From contig DVLW01000169.1 in assembly GCA_018715285.1 (NCBI GenBank), positions 1-8,379 on the forward strand: a stretch of 8,379 nt of DNA, read 5' to 3'. Source of the DNA: Candidatus Faecivivens stercoripullorum (GTDB lineage Bacteria > Bacillota > Clostridia > Oscillospirales > Ruminococcaceae). Under the pieces are notes generated by a model. The model did not search any database. It saw nothing but the letters and a program-made list of their open reading frames with translations, and was not told where the DNA came from. Shown piece after piece: positions 1 to 5,677 of this stretch (within the stretch, counting starts at the first letter, position 1; each line of letters starts with the position of its first letter). The translations under genes were made by a program, and so were the position numbers.

Positions 1-20
1 CAGTTCTTTACGGATTTGAC

Positions 21-71
21 AAGACTTTTGCAGGTAGGCAAACTATGTTGTCTGCTGCAAAGGTCTTTTTT
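21..71 (+). terminator. Intrinsic terminator of an upstream gene
   Basis: Arms 21-33 and 55-67 pair over 13 bp with one G-U wobble, followed by a run of six T (66-71) and then GTTT. The 21-nt apical part folds further (36-41 with 48-53), giving a long two-segment hairpin. This is a typical Rho-independent terminator for transcription coming from the left. A possible stop codon (TGA, 17-19, in the frame starting at base 2) lies just before it and could end that gene, but only six codons are visible, so the gene cannot be named. The terminator insulates the flotillin gene from upstream transcription. Confidence 0.8.
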
Positions 72-111
72 GTTTATCAGCCGGAAAGTTTCCGCCCGCT
101 TACTTTTGTCT

Positions 112-161
112 GCGGCAGCGGAAGCTCTGCGCAGAGAAGAAAGTTTTCACTTCCCTGCCGC
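112..161 (+). other. Hairpin in the region upstream of floT
   Basis: GCGGCAG (112-118) pairs with CTGCCGC (155-161), and after a single bulged C (119) GGAAG (120-124) pairs with CTTCC (150-154), giving 12 bp in all. The loop contains the perfect 12-bp palindrome CTCTGCGCAGAG (125-136), which could form its own small stem. No T-run follows, so it is not a standard intrinsic terminator. If the floT transcript starts upstream of base 112, this would be a structured 5' leader. I found no convincing sigma-A promoter between 72 and 242, so where transcription starts is open. The pairing is read directly from the sequence; any function is inference. Confidence 0.45.
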
Positions 162-242
162 GTTCACTATCCGTATCAAAACCGGGCCATTGTCTGCATA
201 ATCATATAAGCGGACAGCCGGTTATTTAAGGAGGAGTATTTT

Positions 243-1697
243 ATGGAAATCCTGATTATCATCGGTATTGTGGTTGTTCTGTTACTGGTGCTTTTCTTCC
301 TGGGATATATGAAAGCACCCCCGGATACAGCATACATTATCTCTGGTATGGGCAAAAAACGGATTCTGATTGGACGCGCCGGCTGGCGAATCCCGCTGAT
401 TGAACGAGTTGATAAGCTCTCGCTGCGGGTCATGCAGGTGGATGTCAAGACGACAGACGCTGTTCCGACCAATGAGTTTATCAACGTTTCGGTCGATGGC
501 GTTGCGAACATCAAAATCTCGTCTGATCCTGAGCTGCTGGAACGGGCCGCACAGTCGCTGCTGGGAATGAAACAGGTTGACCTGATTAACCTGGTGACCC
601 AGGTGCTGGAAGGCAACATGCGTGAAATCGTCGGTTCGGTCGGACTGAAAGAGATGGTTCAGGACCGTCAGGGCGTCGCGAAAAAGATTACCGAAAACGT
701 TGTTCCGGATATGGAGAAGCTGGGCATTGAGGTTGTCAACTTCAATATTCAGAACTTTAAGGACAATGCCGGTACCATTGAAAATATGGGTATCGACAAT
801 GTCGAACAGATCCGTAAAAACGCACAGATTGCCAAGGCCAACGCACAGCGCGATATTGCCATTGCAACCTCTGAGGCACAGCAGCAGGCCAACGCCATCA
901 AGGTCGAAGCCGAGAAGAAGATTGCCGAGCAGAACGCTCAGCTGCTTGTCCAGCAGGCTGAAATGAAGGTCATGGCCGATACCAAAAAGGCAGAGGCAGA
1001 CGCTGCTTATTCGATTCAGCAGGAAAACCAGCGTAAAACGATTGAGATTACCCGTGCCAATGCGGATATTGCCCGTCGTGAAAAGGAAACTGAGCTGGCA
1101 GAAAAGGAAATTGCCCTTAAAGAGAAACAGCTGGATGCAGAAATCCGCAAGCAGGCTGACGCTATGAAGTATAAGGCAGAAAAAGAGGCAGAAGCCGATC
1201 TGATTCGCCGTCAGCGTGATGCAGAAGCAAAGAAATACGAAGCAATTCAGGAAGCCGAAGCCAGAAAAGCAGAGGCAGAAGCAGTCCGTTTTGCAATGGA
1301 ACAGGAAGCGGAAGGTATCCGTGCAAAGGGTCTTGCGGAAGCAGAAGCCATCGAAAAGAAGGCAGAAGCGCAGCGTAAGATGGGCGAAGCGTCGGTATTG
1401 GAAATGTATCTGCAGGCGCTGCCTGAGATTGTCAAAGGCGCTGCAAGCCCGCTGGCACAGACCGACAAGATCGTTATGTACGGCGATGGCAACGCTACCA
1501 AGGTGGTCAAGGACGTTATGACCTCTGCAAGCCAAGTCATGGAAGGGGTCAAGGAATCTACCGGACTCGACCTGTCGGCACTTCTGGCTGGTATTGTCGG
1601 CGGACGCGCCGCAGCAAATGCGATTCAGTCGGATGCAGCTGTTCAGGACGATACAACAATATCCGGCGAACCGCAGCCGCCTGTTGACGCCGAATAA
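243..1697 (+). CDS. floT: Flotillin family protein (SPFH domain)
   Basis: This 484-residue protein is a flotillin: a membrane-anchored scaffold that oligomerises in functional membrane microdomains and affects membrane protein assembly and fluidity. Residues 1-22 form one very hydrophobic membrane segment. An SPFH/band-7 domain follows (about 24-190, with APPDTAYIISG near its start and GIEVVNFNIQ near its end). Next is a long Ala/Glu/Lys-rich coiled coil (about 190-390, many EAEA/KAEAE units) and the flotillin C-terminal part (about 390-460, including ALPEIVKG and DKIVMYGDG), then a short acidic, Pro-containing tail. Length and layout match the FloT type rather than the shorter FloA type. The ATG lies 8 nt after a strong AAGGAGG (228-234). 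The gene stands alone: an upstream terminator and a downstream hairpin bracket it, and the NfeD-family partner often encoded beside flotillins is not next to it in this window. The family call is secure; the exact cellular role is inferred. Confidence 0.95.
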   Translation: MEILIIIGIVVVLLLVLFFLGYMKAPPDTAYIISGMGKKRILIGRAGWRIPLIERVDKLSLRVMQVDVKTTDAVPTNEFINVSVDGVANIKISSDPELLERAAQSLLGMKQVDLINLVTQVLEGNMREIVGSVGLKEMVQDRQGVAKKITENVVPDMEKLGIEVVNFNIQNFKDNAGTIENMGIDNVEQIRKNAQIAKANAQRDIAIATSEAQQQANAIKVEAEKKIAEQNAQLLVQQAEMKVMADTKKAEADAAYSIQQENQRKTIEITRANADIARREKETELAEKEIALKEKQLDAEIRKQADAMKYKAEKEAEADLIRRQRDAEAKKYEAIQEAEARKAEAEAVRFAMEQEAEGIRAKGLAEAEAIEKKAEAQRKMGEASVLEMYLQALPEIVKGAASPLAQTDKIVMYGDGNATKVVKDVMTSASQVMEGVKESTGLDLSALLAGIVGGRAAANAIQSDAAVQDDTTISGEPQPPVDAE

Positions 1698-1723
1698 AGC
1701 GTAAATTTACAGAATAAACTGAC

Positions 1724-1757
1724 AAAGCGCCTCTTCCCTGTATGGAAGAGGCGCTTT
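1724..1757. terminator. Shared terminator between convergent genes
   Basis: A perfect 14-bp stem (1724-1737 with 1744-1757, arm AAAGCGCCTCTTCC) closes a 6-nt loop. It sits between the floT stop (1697) and the stop of the minus-strand helicase-loader gene (1771). The A and T runs at the stem base give short U tracts in both directions (TTTAGGTTT on plus, TTTGTCAGTTTATT on minus). It probably ends both transcription units. The tails are imperfect, so efficiency in either direction is uncertain. Confidence 0.85.
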
Positions 1758-1770
1758 AGGTTTATAACCG

Positions 1771-2769
1771 TCATTTTTTGGATTCCGGTTTGCGCAGGCT
1801 TTTGAGCTGACGGACGTCATTTCCGATAAACCGTACCTGAATCAACTGAGAAAACAGTCGGGAAACAATCCGGTGCGCATATTTGTCATTGAATTCCTGA
1901 ACCGTCAGATTACTGGTGACAATGAGCGGACGTTCAGCAGAAATGCGGCTGTTGAGGATATTGTAGACCACCGACTGGGTGAAGCTGCTGCTGAATTCAG
2001 CACCCAGATCATCAAGAACCAGCAAGTCAGCTTCCAGTATCCGGTCAAGTGTCCCATCATCTTCTGTACGCCGGAAATGTTCATTCTCAATCCGGCGCAG
2101 CAGGTCCTGTGCAGAACCGCAGACAACGTTATATCCTTTGGCTGCCACCACGCCTGCAATCGCACGGGAAAGATGGGTCTTACCCAGGCCGGTTTGCCCA
2201 AACATAAAGAGGCCCTGACTGTGCGGATTAAACTTTTCAGCATAGTTCCGGCAGAAATTAAGAACCTTCGTCATAACAACTCTCGGGTTCTGCCCGCTCT
2301 GTGGGTCGATAACATCCGGATAAAAGCTGAGGTCAAAATCTTCAAAGCTGCATTCCTGAAACGGAGAAGAAGCGTTCAGCTGTTCAACGCTCAGCCTGCG
2401 CATCTCAGCTTTCAGACATTCACACCGTACGCCGTCTACAAAGCCGGTATCCCGGCATTTGGGACAGGTATACTGCATTTCCAGATAATCGACCGGATAG
2501 CCTGCCTGCTGCATCAGTTCGCGCTCACGCTGCTGCAAGCGGAGATTGACCTCTTCTATCCGTGCAAGACCTTCGGCAAGGTTGGTTTTTCTTTGTAAAA
2601 TCACTTTGCTGATTTCGGCAGAGGTCATAGCCAGTTTACGGCGGATTTCCATCACTTCAGGTATTTTTTCCGCGATTTCGTCCATCCGTCGGGACTGCGC
2701 AGCCATCTGTTCCAGACGGCGTCGGTCAATCCGTCTTTTTGCCTGCTGGAAAATATCATTATTCTGCAT
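1771..2769 (-). CDS. dnaC: DnaC/DnaI-type helicase loader (AAA+ ATPase)
   Basis: This 332-residue ATP-binding protein resembles the DnaC/DnaI family, which uses ATP to load the replicative helicase onto DNA. The N-terminal 85 residues are helical and highly charged. They are followed by a putative zinc-binding set CPKC-x10-CEC (Cys 102, 105, 116, 118), as in the N-terminal part of DnaI. The AAA+ core has Walker A GQTGLGKT (191-198), Walker B LLVLDD (249-254), a sensor-1 TSN (285-287) and the RIVSRL segment (300-305) with a likely arginine finger. The open frame extends to a GTG at 2778, but that codon overlaps the AGGGAGG ribosome binding site, so the ATG at 2769 is chosen. It is the last gene of a three-gene minus-strand operon, 14 nt after the DnaD-domain gene, and ends at the shared hairpin. 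The symbol follows common clostridial usage; by domain layout dnaI would fit equally well. Confidence 0.92.
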   Translation of the reverse strand: MQNNDIFQQAKRRIDRRRLEQMAAQSRRMDEIAEKIPEVMEIRRKLAMTSAEISKVILQRKTNLAEGLARIEEVNLRLQQRERELMQQAGYPVDYLEMQYTCPKCRDTGFVDGVRCECLKAEMRRLSVEQLNASSPFQECSFEDFDLSFYPDVIDPQSGQNPRVVMTKVLNFCRNYAEKFNPHSQGLFMFGQTGLGKTHLSRAIAGVVAAKGYNVVCGSAQDLLRRIENEHFRRTEDDGTLDRILEADLLVLDDLGAEFSSSFTQSVVYNILNSRISAERPLIVTSNLTVQEFNDKYAHRIVSRLFSQLIQVRFIGNDVRQLKSLRKPESKK

Positions 2770-2777
2770 CCGAGTCA

Positions 2778-2784
2778 CCTCCCT
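2778..2784 (-). promoter_or_regulatory. Ribosome binding site that sets the loader start
   Basis: AGGGAGG on the minus strand lies 8 nt before the ATG at 2769 and overlaps both the alternative GTG (2778-2776) and the stop codon of the DnaD-domain gene (2786-2784). The GTG cannot be used with this site, so the shorter protein is favoured. Overlap of the stop codon with the site suggests translational coupling of the two genes. Confidence 0.85.
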
Positions 2785-3746
2785 TAATCAAGATCCGGCA
2801 GATCAAATCCCTGCCGTGCAAACGCTTCAACATCATAGGATGGACTGCCCGATGATGAAGACGACGATTTTCCGCCGCCAGTCGTGGTGGTTGTTTTCTT
2901 TACATCGCCGCGCAGAATATCCTCCGGCGTTTTGAAGCCCATTTTATGCCAGTTTTGCAGGATTTTTCCGATATACGGGAAAGATGCCTGACCGATCTGG
3001 TCAACCGCCCGTTCGTAAGCCATCCGGATAATTTCAATATTAAAACCGTAATCCTGATACCACTGCATGATATATTTCCTATTCGCCGTAGTCAGTCCCC
3101 TGTTTTTGATGCCAAACGCTTCCATAACTTCTGCTTCACAGCTGAGTCGTTCGGTCTGATTGCGGATATATTCTTCTGCAAGCGGATGGGTATTGATTCC
3201 CTGCTCATACCAACCAGCCAGCAGTTTGGAAATATAACGGTAGTTTCCGCGGTCATGCATACAGCAAAACTCTACCGCCATGACAATCACATCTGCCGGC
3301 AGATCGTATTCTTCCAGAAAAAAGACAAATCCTTTCTGCTCGGTCGAAGATAACGGCCGTCCGAGAATCTGTTCAGCTGTAGTAAGCAAAAACCGCACCT
3401 CTTCCCGATCTGCGCTGACCTTGAAACGGGCAGCGTCAACCGTCTCAGGCGAATCGGCTATTTCACTGCGCGGCGGCTGTACCGGCTGCTGTTTTTTACC
3501 GGTATTCAATTGACGGTCTACCTCTTCAGCCGGCAGAATGCCACTGCTTGTCCAATACCTGATTGCCTCTTCAACGTCGCTGACCGGAACGGAAAGTACC
3601 GCCGCGATAACCGGAGGATCAATTTTATTGGTTCGCAGGATGTACAGAATGACTTTGATATACAGCCCGCTAGCCTTACCAATATGCTCATCGATAATTT
3701 CAGATGGTACCGCCACAAAGCTCGGCAGTTTATTTTTCAGCGTCAT
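2784..3746 (-). CDS. DnaD-domain replication protein, two DnaD repeats
   Basis: This 320-residue protein belongs to the DnaD/DnaB primosome family of Gram-positive bacteria, which remodels DNA and helps recruit the helicase-loader complex in initiation or restart. Residues 1-75 look like a winged-helix N-terminal domain. A Gln/Pro-rich linker (about 80-100) leads to two DnaD (DDBH2) repeats, about 113-184 and 198-276. Each ends in the signature Y-x3-[IL]-x3-W (Tyr171/Leu175/Trp179 and Tyr258/Ile262/Trp266). One N-terminal domain plus two repeats resembles B. subtilis DnaB more than its one-repeat DnaD. The tail has runs of Thr, Gly and Ser (285-300) and then a short acidic, aromatic end. The ATG is preceded by AGGGAG at 6 nt. 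The start overlaps the end of the ydcF-like gene by 17 bp, and the helicase-loader gene follows directly, which supports joint function with the loader. Confidence 0.92.
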   Translation of the reverse strand: MTLKNKLPSFVAVPSEIIDEHIGKASGLYIKVILYILRTNKIDPPVIAAVLSVPVSDVEEAIRYWTSSGILPAEEVDRQLNTGKKQQPVQPPRSEIADSPETVDAARFKVSADREEVRFLLTTAEQILGRPLSSTEQKGFVFFLEEYDLPADVIVMAVEFCCMHDRGNYRYISKLLAGWYEQGINTHPLAEEYIRNQTERLSCEAEVMEAFGIKNRGLTTANRKYIMQWYQDYGFNIEIIRMAYERAVDQIGQASFPYIGKILQNWHKMGFKTPEDILRGDVKKTTTTTGGGKSSSSSSGSPSYDVEAFARQGFDLPDLD

Positions 3747-4497
3747 TCTTTTCTCCCTTTCCTCCCTGTCTTACCGCGCCATAGATAATGGCCAGCACTT
3801 CCCGCAGATGGTACATCGGCGCAATCAGTGCCATCGTTCGGCTCCCGCAGACAGATGCACCGGATAATCCAAATTCCGCTGCCAGACGGCCAACCCGCCA
3901 GCAATGAAAATCACTGGTGATAATCCGCACTTTCTGAGTTGGATTCAGATCGTCGGGATATAAATGGCGGGTATTGCGGAGATTTTGCCGGGTATTGACC
4001 GATCCTGATTCCAGCAGCAGTTTTTCAGCTGGAATCACGCCGTTTTGGAGCAGCCATTCTTTCATAACATCTGCTTCTGCGGCTGTCTCATGGGCAGTCT
4101 GACCGCCAGACAGAATGACTGTTTCACCCTGATACAGCTTTTCTGCCAGTGTCAGCCGCTCAATCAGGGTTGACGTCAGCTGGTTTCCTTTTTTGAGTCC
4201 GCTTCCCAGGACAACGGTACACTGTACCGGTTGTTTTTGCCGGGAACGTGCGCGTCCGCTCAGACTGCCGGTATATACCAGCAGTTCTGTTCCACAAAGC
4301 ACTGCCAGCACCGTCACCGCGGCAAGCTGCAAAATCCAGACAGCCAGCAATCCGGGAAACATCTGAATCAACACGCCCAGCAGCAGCATTCCCATTCCGC
4401 CAACCAAAGGCACTACAGAAAAACGCACCCGTCCAAGCCGGACACGTACTAAAATACAATATAAGATAACCAAGCTGCCTAAAATCAGCCAAAACAT
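3730..4497 (-). CDS. YdcF/SanA-type DUF218 membrane protein
   Basis: This 255-residue protein is of the YdcF-like/DUF218 family, which includes SanA and ElyC, linked to envelope integrity and peptidoglycan or lipid-carrier metabolism; its biochemical activity is not settled. The N-terminal 76 residues hold about three membrane helices (roughly 1-17, 26-46, 50-76). The DUF218 domain (about 92-235) shows VVLGSGL (95-101), ILSGGQTAHE (128-137), ESGSVNTRQN (163-172) and IITSDFH (192-198), then the typical terminal YHLREVLA stretch. The open frame runs up to 4743, but those extra 82 codons lack membrane or family features and would overlap the divergent gene. The ATG at 4497 has GGAGG 9 nt upstream and begins exactly at the first membrane helix. 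It is the first gene of the operon with the DnaD-domain protein (17-bp overlap) and the helicase loader. A replication role is not implied by its own sequence. Confidence 0.9.
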   Translation of the reverse strand: MFWLILGSLVILYCILVRVRLGRVRFSVVPLVGGMGMLLLGVLIQMFPGLLAVWILQLAAVTVLAVLCGTELLVYTGSLSGRARSRQKQPVQCTVVLGSGLKKGNQLTSTLIERLTLAEKLYQGETVILSGGQTAHETAAEADVMKEWLLQNGVIPAEKLLLESGSVNTRQNLRNTRHLYPDDLNPTQKVRIITSDFHCWRVGRLAAEFGLSGASVCGSRTMALIAPMYHLREVLAIIYGAVRQGGKGEKNDAEK

Positions 4498-4506
4498 ACC
4501 TGAATA

Positions 4507-4511
4507 CCTCC
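4507..4511 (-). promoter_or_regulatory. Ribosome binding site that sets the YdcF-like start
   Basis: GGAGG on the minus strand, 9 nt before the ATG at 4497. It rejects the upstream in-frame start at 4743, which would lie inside the divergent coiled-coil gene. Confidence 0.8.
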
Positions 4512-4535
4512 AACAGGTGAAAATCTCCCGTATAT

Positions 4536-4544
4536 AGTATAACA
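4536..4544 (-). promoter_or_regulatory. Extended -10 promoter for the ydcF-dnaD-dnaC operon
   Basis: On the minus strand TGTTATACT gives an extended -10 (TGn plus TATACT). The hexamer 17 bp upstream (4564-4559, TTTCGG) is a poor -35, so recognition would rest on the extended -10. The expected start near 4529 gives a leader of about 30 nt containing the GGAGG site. It is the best candidate in the divergent intergenic region, but weaker than the plus-strand promoter facing away from it. Confidence 0.55.
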
Positions 4545-4584
4545 CAAAATCCCGTTTTCCGAAACCCTGTCCCACCCTCACCAA

Positions 4585-4613
4585 TTGACAACAACATAAC
4601 CGGATGCTATACT
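4585..4613 (+). promoter_or_regulatory. Sigma-A promoter for the coiled-coil gene
   Basis: A perfect -35 TTGACA (4585-4590), a 17-bp spacer and TATACT (4608-4613) preceded by TGC, which is an extended -10. Transcription should start near 4620, leaving a leader of about 24 nt before the ATG at 4644. This is a strong constitutive-type promoter by sequence, unless controlled by the inverted repeat that brackets its -10. Confidence 0.85.
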
Positions 4614-4625
4614 CAAACCATCCGG
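4600..4625. repeat. Inverted repeat bracketing the -10: candidate operator
   Basis: CCGGATG (4600-4606) and CATCCGG (4619-4625) form a perfect 7-bp inverted repeat with a 12-bp spacer that holds the -10 hexamer (4608-4613). The centres of the arms are 19 bp apart, about two helical turns, as expected for a dimeric regulator. The left arm lies upstream of the predicted start, so an RNA hairpin is unlikely. A 7-bp match could arise by chance in a region this long. Confidence 0.35.
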
Positions 4626-4629
4626 ACAG

Positions 4630-4635
4630 AAAGGA
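4630..4635 (+). promoter_or_regulatory. Ribosome binding site that sets the coiled-coil start
   Basis: AAAGGA lies 8 nt before the ATG at 4644. An earlier in-frame ATG at 4635 overlaps the site itself and is therefore rejected. Confidence 0.75.
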
Positions 4636-4643
4636 TGATTCAA

Positions 4644-5600
4644 ATGGACGACAACATTTCCATGCAACAACTGAATCTTCAGATTCATCAGCTCCAGGAA
4701 CAGGCTGCTGCATTTGAAAATCTCCGCGGAGAACTCGGTTCACTTGAGAAGAAACGTATCATGCTGGAACAACAGGTCTACGCCACAAAACGGGAAAAGG
4801 ACGAACGGCAGTCCGAACTGAACCAGATGCAGACCGGCGGACTGAATACCTTTTTGTCCAAAATCATACCCGGACGAGAAAAAAAGCTGGAAGTCTGCCG
4901 GATGATGGCAGATGAGGCAGCCGCCAAATATGATACTGCTATCCATGCGCTGATGGAAAATACCGATCAAATCCACAAGCTGGAACGTCAGGTATCCAAT
5001 GGGCATCAGGCCCGTTTGAAACTGGACTCACTGATCGCACAAAAAGCCGCGCTGATTCAGCAAACTGGCGGTGATCTGGCTCAAACGCTGGCTGATCTGG
5101 ACAACCGGCTCTATACCCTGTCCCAGCGGCGAACAGAGCTGGATCAGGCGGTTCAGGCAGGTAGAGGTGCACTCGCTACCATTGATTCGATTATAGACAA
5201 ACTGCAAAATGCACAGAATTGGGGTACTTTTGATATAGTTGGCGGCGGACTGATTACCGATATTGCCAAACACAGCAACCTCGATGACGCCTCCCAGCTG
5301 ACGTATACTCTGCAAAAACAGATTCACGCCTTTCAAAAGGAGCTATCGGATATTTCTATCCATGCCGATTTTTCCATTGAGGTAAGTGATTTTATGAAAT
5401 TTGCGGATTTTGCGTTTGATGGACTGATTGCCGACTGGCTGGTTCTGGACAAAATCAACAGTTCCCTTTCACAGGCTACCCATACCCGGAATCAGATTGC
5501 TTCGGCAATTCATATGCTGGAACCCTTGCAGCAGGAATGTGTATCCGACCATGACCAAACACGCCGACAGCGTATCAACTTCCTGATTGAGGCATCATAA
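4644..5600 (+). CDS. Unrecognised coiled-coil protein
   Basis: I cannot assign a function to this 318-residue protein. It has no signal peptide or membrane segment and is probably cytoplasmic. Heptad-like Gln/Leu/Glu-rich helices cover about 5-62, 75-117 and 120-182. They are interrupted by a glycine-containing break with basic residues (about 65-80, GGLNTFLSKIIPGREKK) and by a compact motif at 183-192, WGTFDIVGGG, followed by an IAKHSNLDDA stretch. A further helical part (about 207-235) leads to a segment rich in Phe and Trp (about 241-266, including DFAFDGLIADW), then a last helix and a basic end. The alternation of long helices with a Gly-rich motif suggests a scaffold or a folded-back helical bundle. 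Start choice: the ATG at 4644 has AAAGGA at 8 nt. The gene is alone, with its own strong promoter and a terminator hairpin at 5623-5656. It is a real gene judging by promoter, ribosome binding site, coherent protein composition and length. Confidence 0.85.
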   Translation: MDDNISMQQLNLQIHQLQEQAAAFENLRGELGSLEKKRIMLEQQVYATKREKDERQSELNQMQTGGLNTFLSKIIPGREKKLEVCRMMADEAAAKYDTAIHALMENTDQIHKLERQVSNGHQARLKLDSLIAQKAALIQQTGGDLAQTLADLDNRLYTLSQRRTELDQAVQAGRGALATIDSIIDKLQNAQNWGTFDIVGGGLITDIAKHSNLDDASQLTYTLQKQIHAFQKELSDISIHADFSIEVSDFMKFADFAFDGLIADWLVLDKINSSLSQATHTRNQIASAIHMLEPLQQECVSDHDQTRRQRINFLIEAS

Positions 5601-5622
5601 CTGGAATACCTATAAACCTGTA

Positions 5623-5656
5623 AAACGGGCGGTCAGTAAAAACTGGCCGCCCGTTT
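5623..5656. terminator. Shared terminator between convergent genes
   Basis: A 14-bp stem with one G-U pair (5623-5636 with 5643-5656, arm AAACGGGCGGTCAG) closes a 6-nt loop TAAAAA. It lies 22 bp after the coiled-coil gene and 21 bp after the minus-strand oxidoreductase gene stop. The stem begins with AAA and ends with TTT, giving short U tails in both directions, though neither is a long uninterrupted T run. It probably serves both genes. Confidence 0.85.
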
Positions 5657-5677
5657 ATCATTCGATTATATCAATTA

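Noticed and set aside
16..46. TTGACA at 16-21 as the -35 of a floT promoter
   Set aside because: No acceptable -10 lies 16-19 bp downstream, and any transcript would run straight into the terminator at 21-71.
16..201. A 61-codon plus-strand open frame before floT
   Set aside because: It begins with TTG, lacks a visible ribosome binding site, and runs through the terminator and hairpin. The product resembles nothing.
900..1380. GAAGCAGAA-type DNA repeats as a possible tandem repeat element
   Set aside because: They reflect Glu/Ala codons of the flotillin coiled coil and do not have a fixed repeat unit or spacing.
282..1535. A 417-codon minus-strand open frame antisense to floT
   Set aside because: It is also codon-aligned with the real gene. 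Its Phe/Leu/Cys-rich product is the mirror of the Glu/Ala/Lys-rich coiled coil, with no start signals.
1873..2598. A 241-codon plus-strand open frame within the helicase-loader gene
   Set aside because: It is antisense to a gene with intact Walker A, Walker B and zinc motifs, and shows no ribosome binding site or coherent domain.
2770..2778. GTG start for the helicase-loader gene
   Set aside because: The codon overlaps the AGGGAGG ribosome binding site, leaving no spacing. The ATG at 2769 has an 8-nt spacing.
4498..4743. An 82-codon N-terminal extension of the YdcF-like gene
   Set aside because: It would overlap the divergent coiled-coil gene and its promoter and has no family features. The ATG at 4497 has a well-spaced GGAGG and starts at the first membrane helix.
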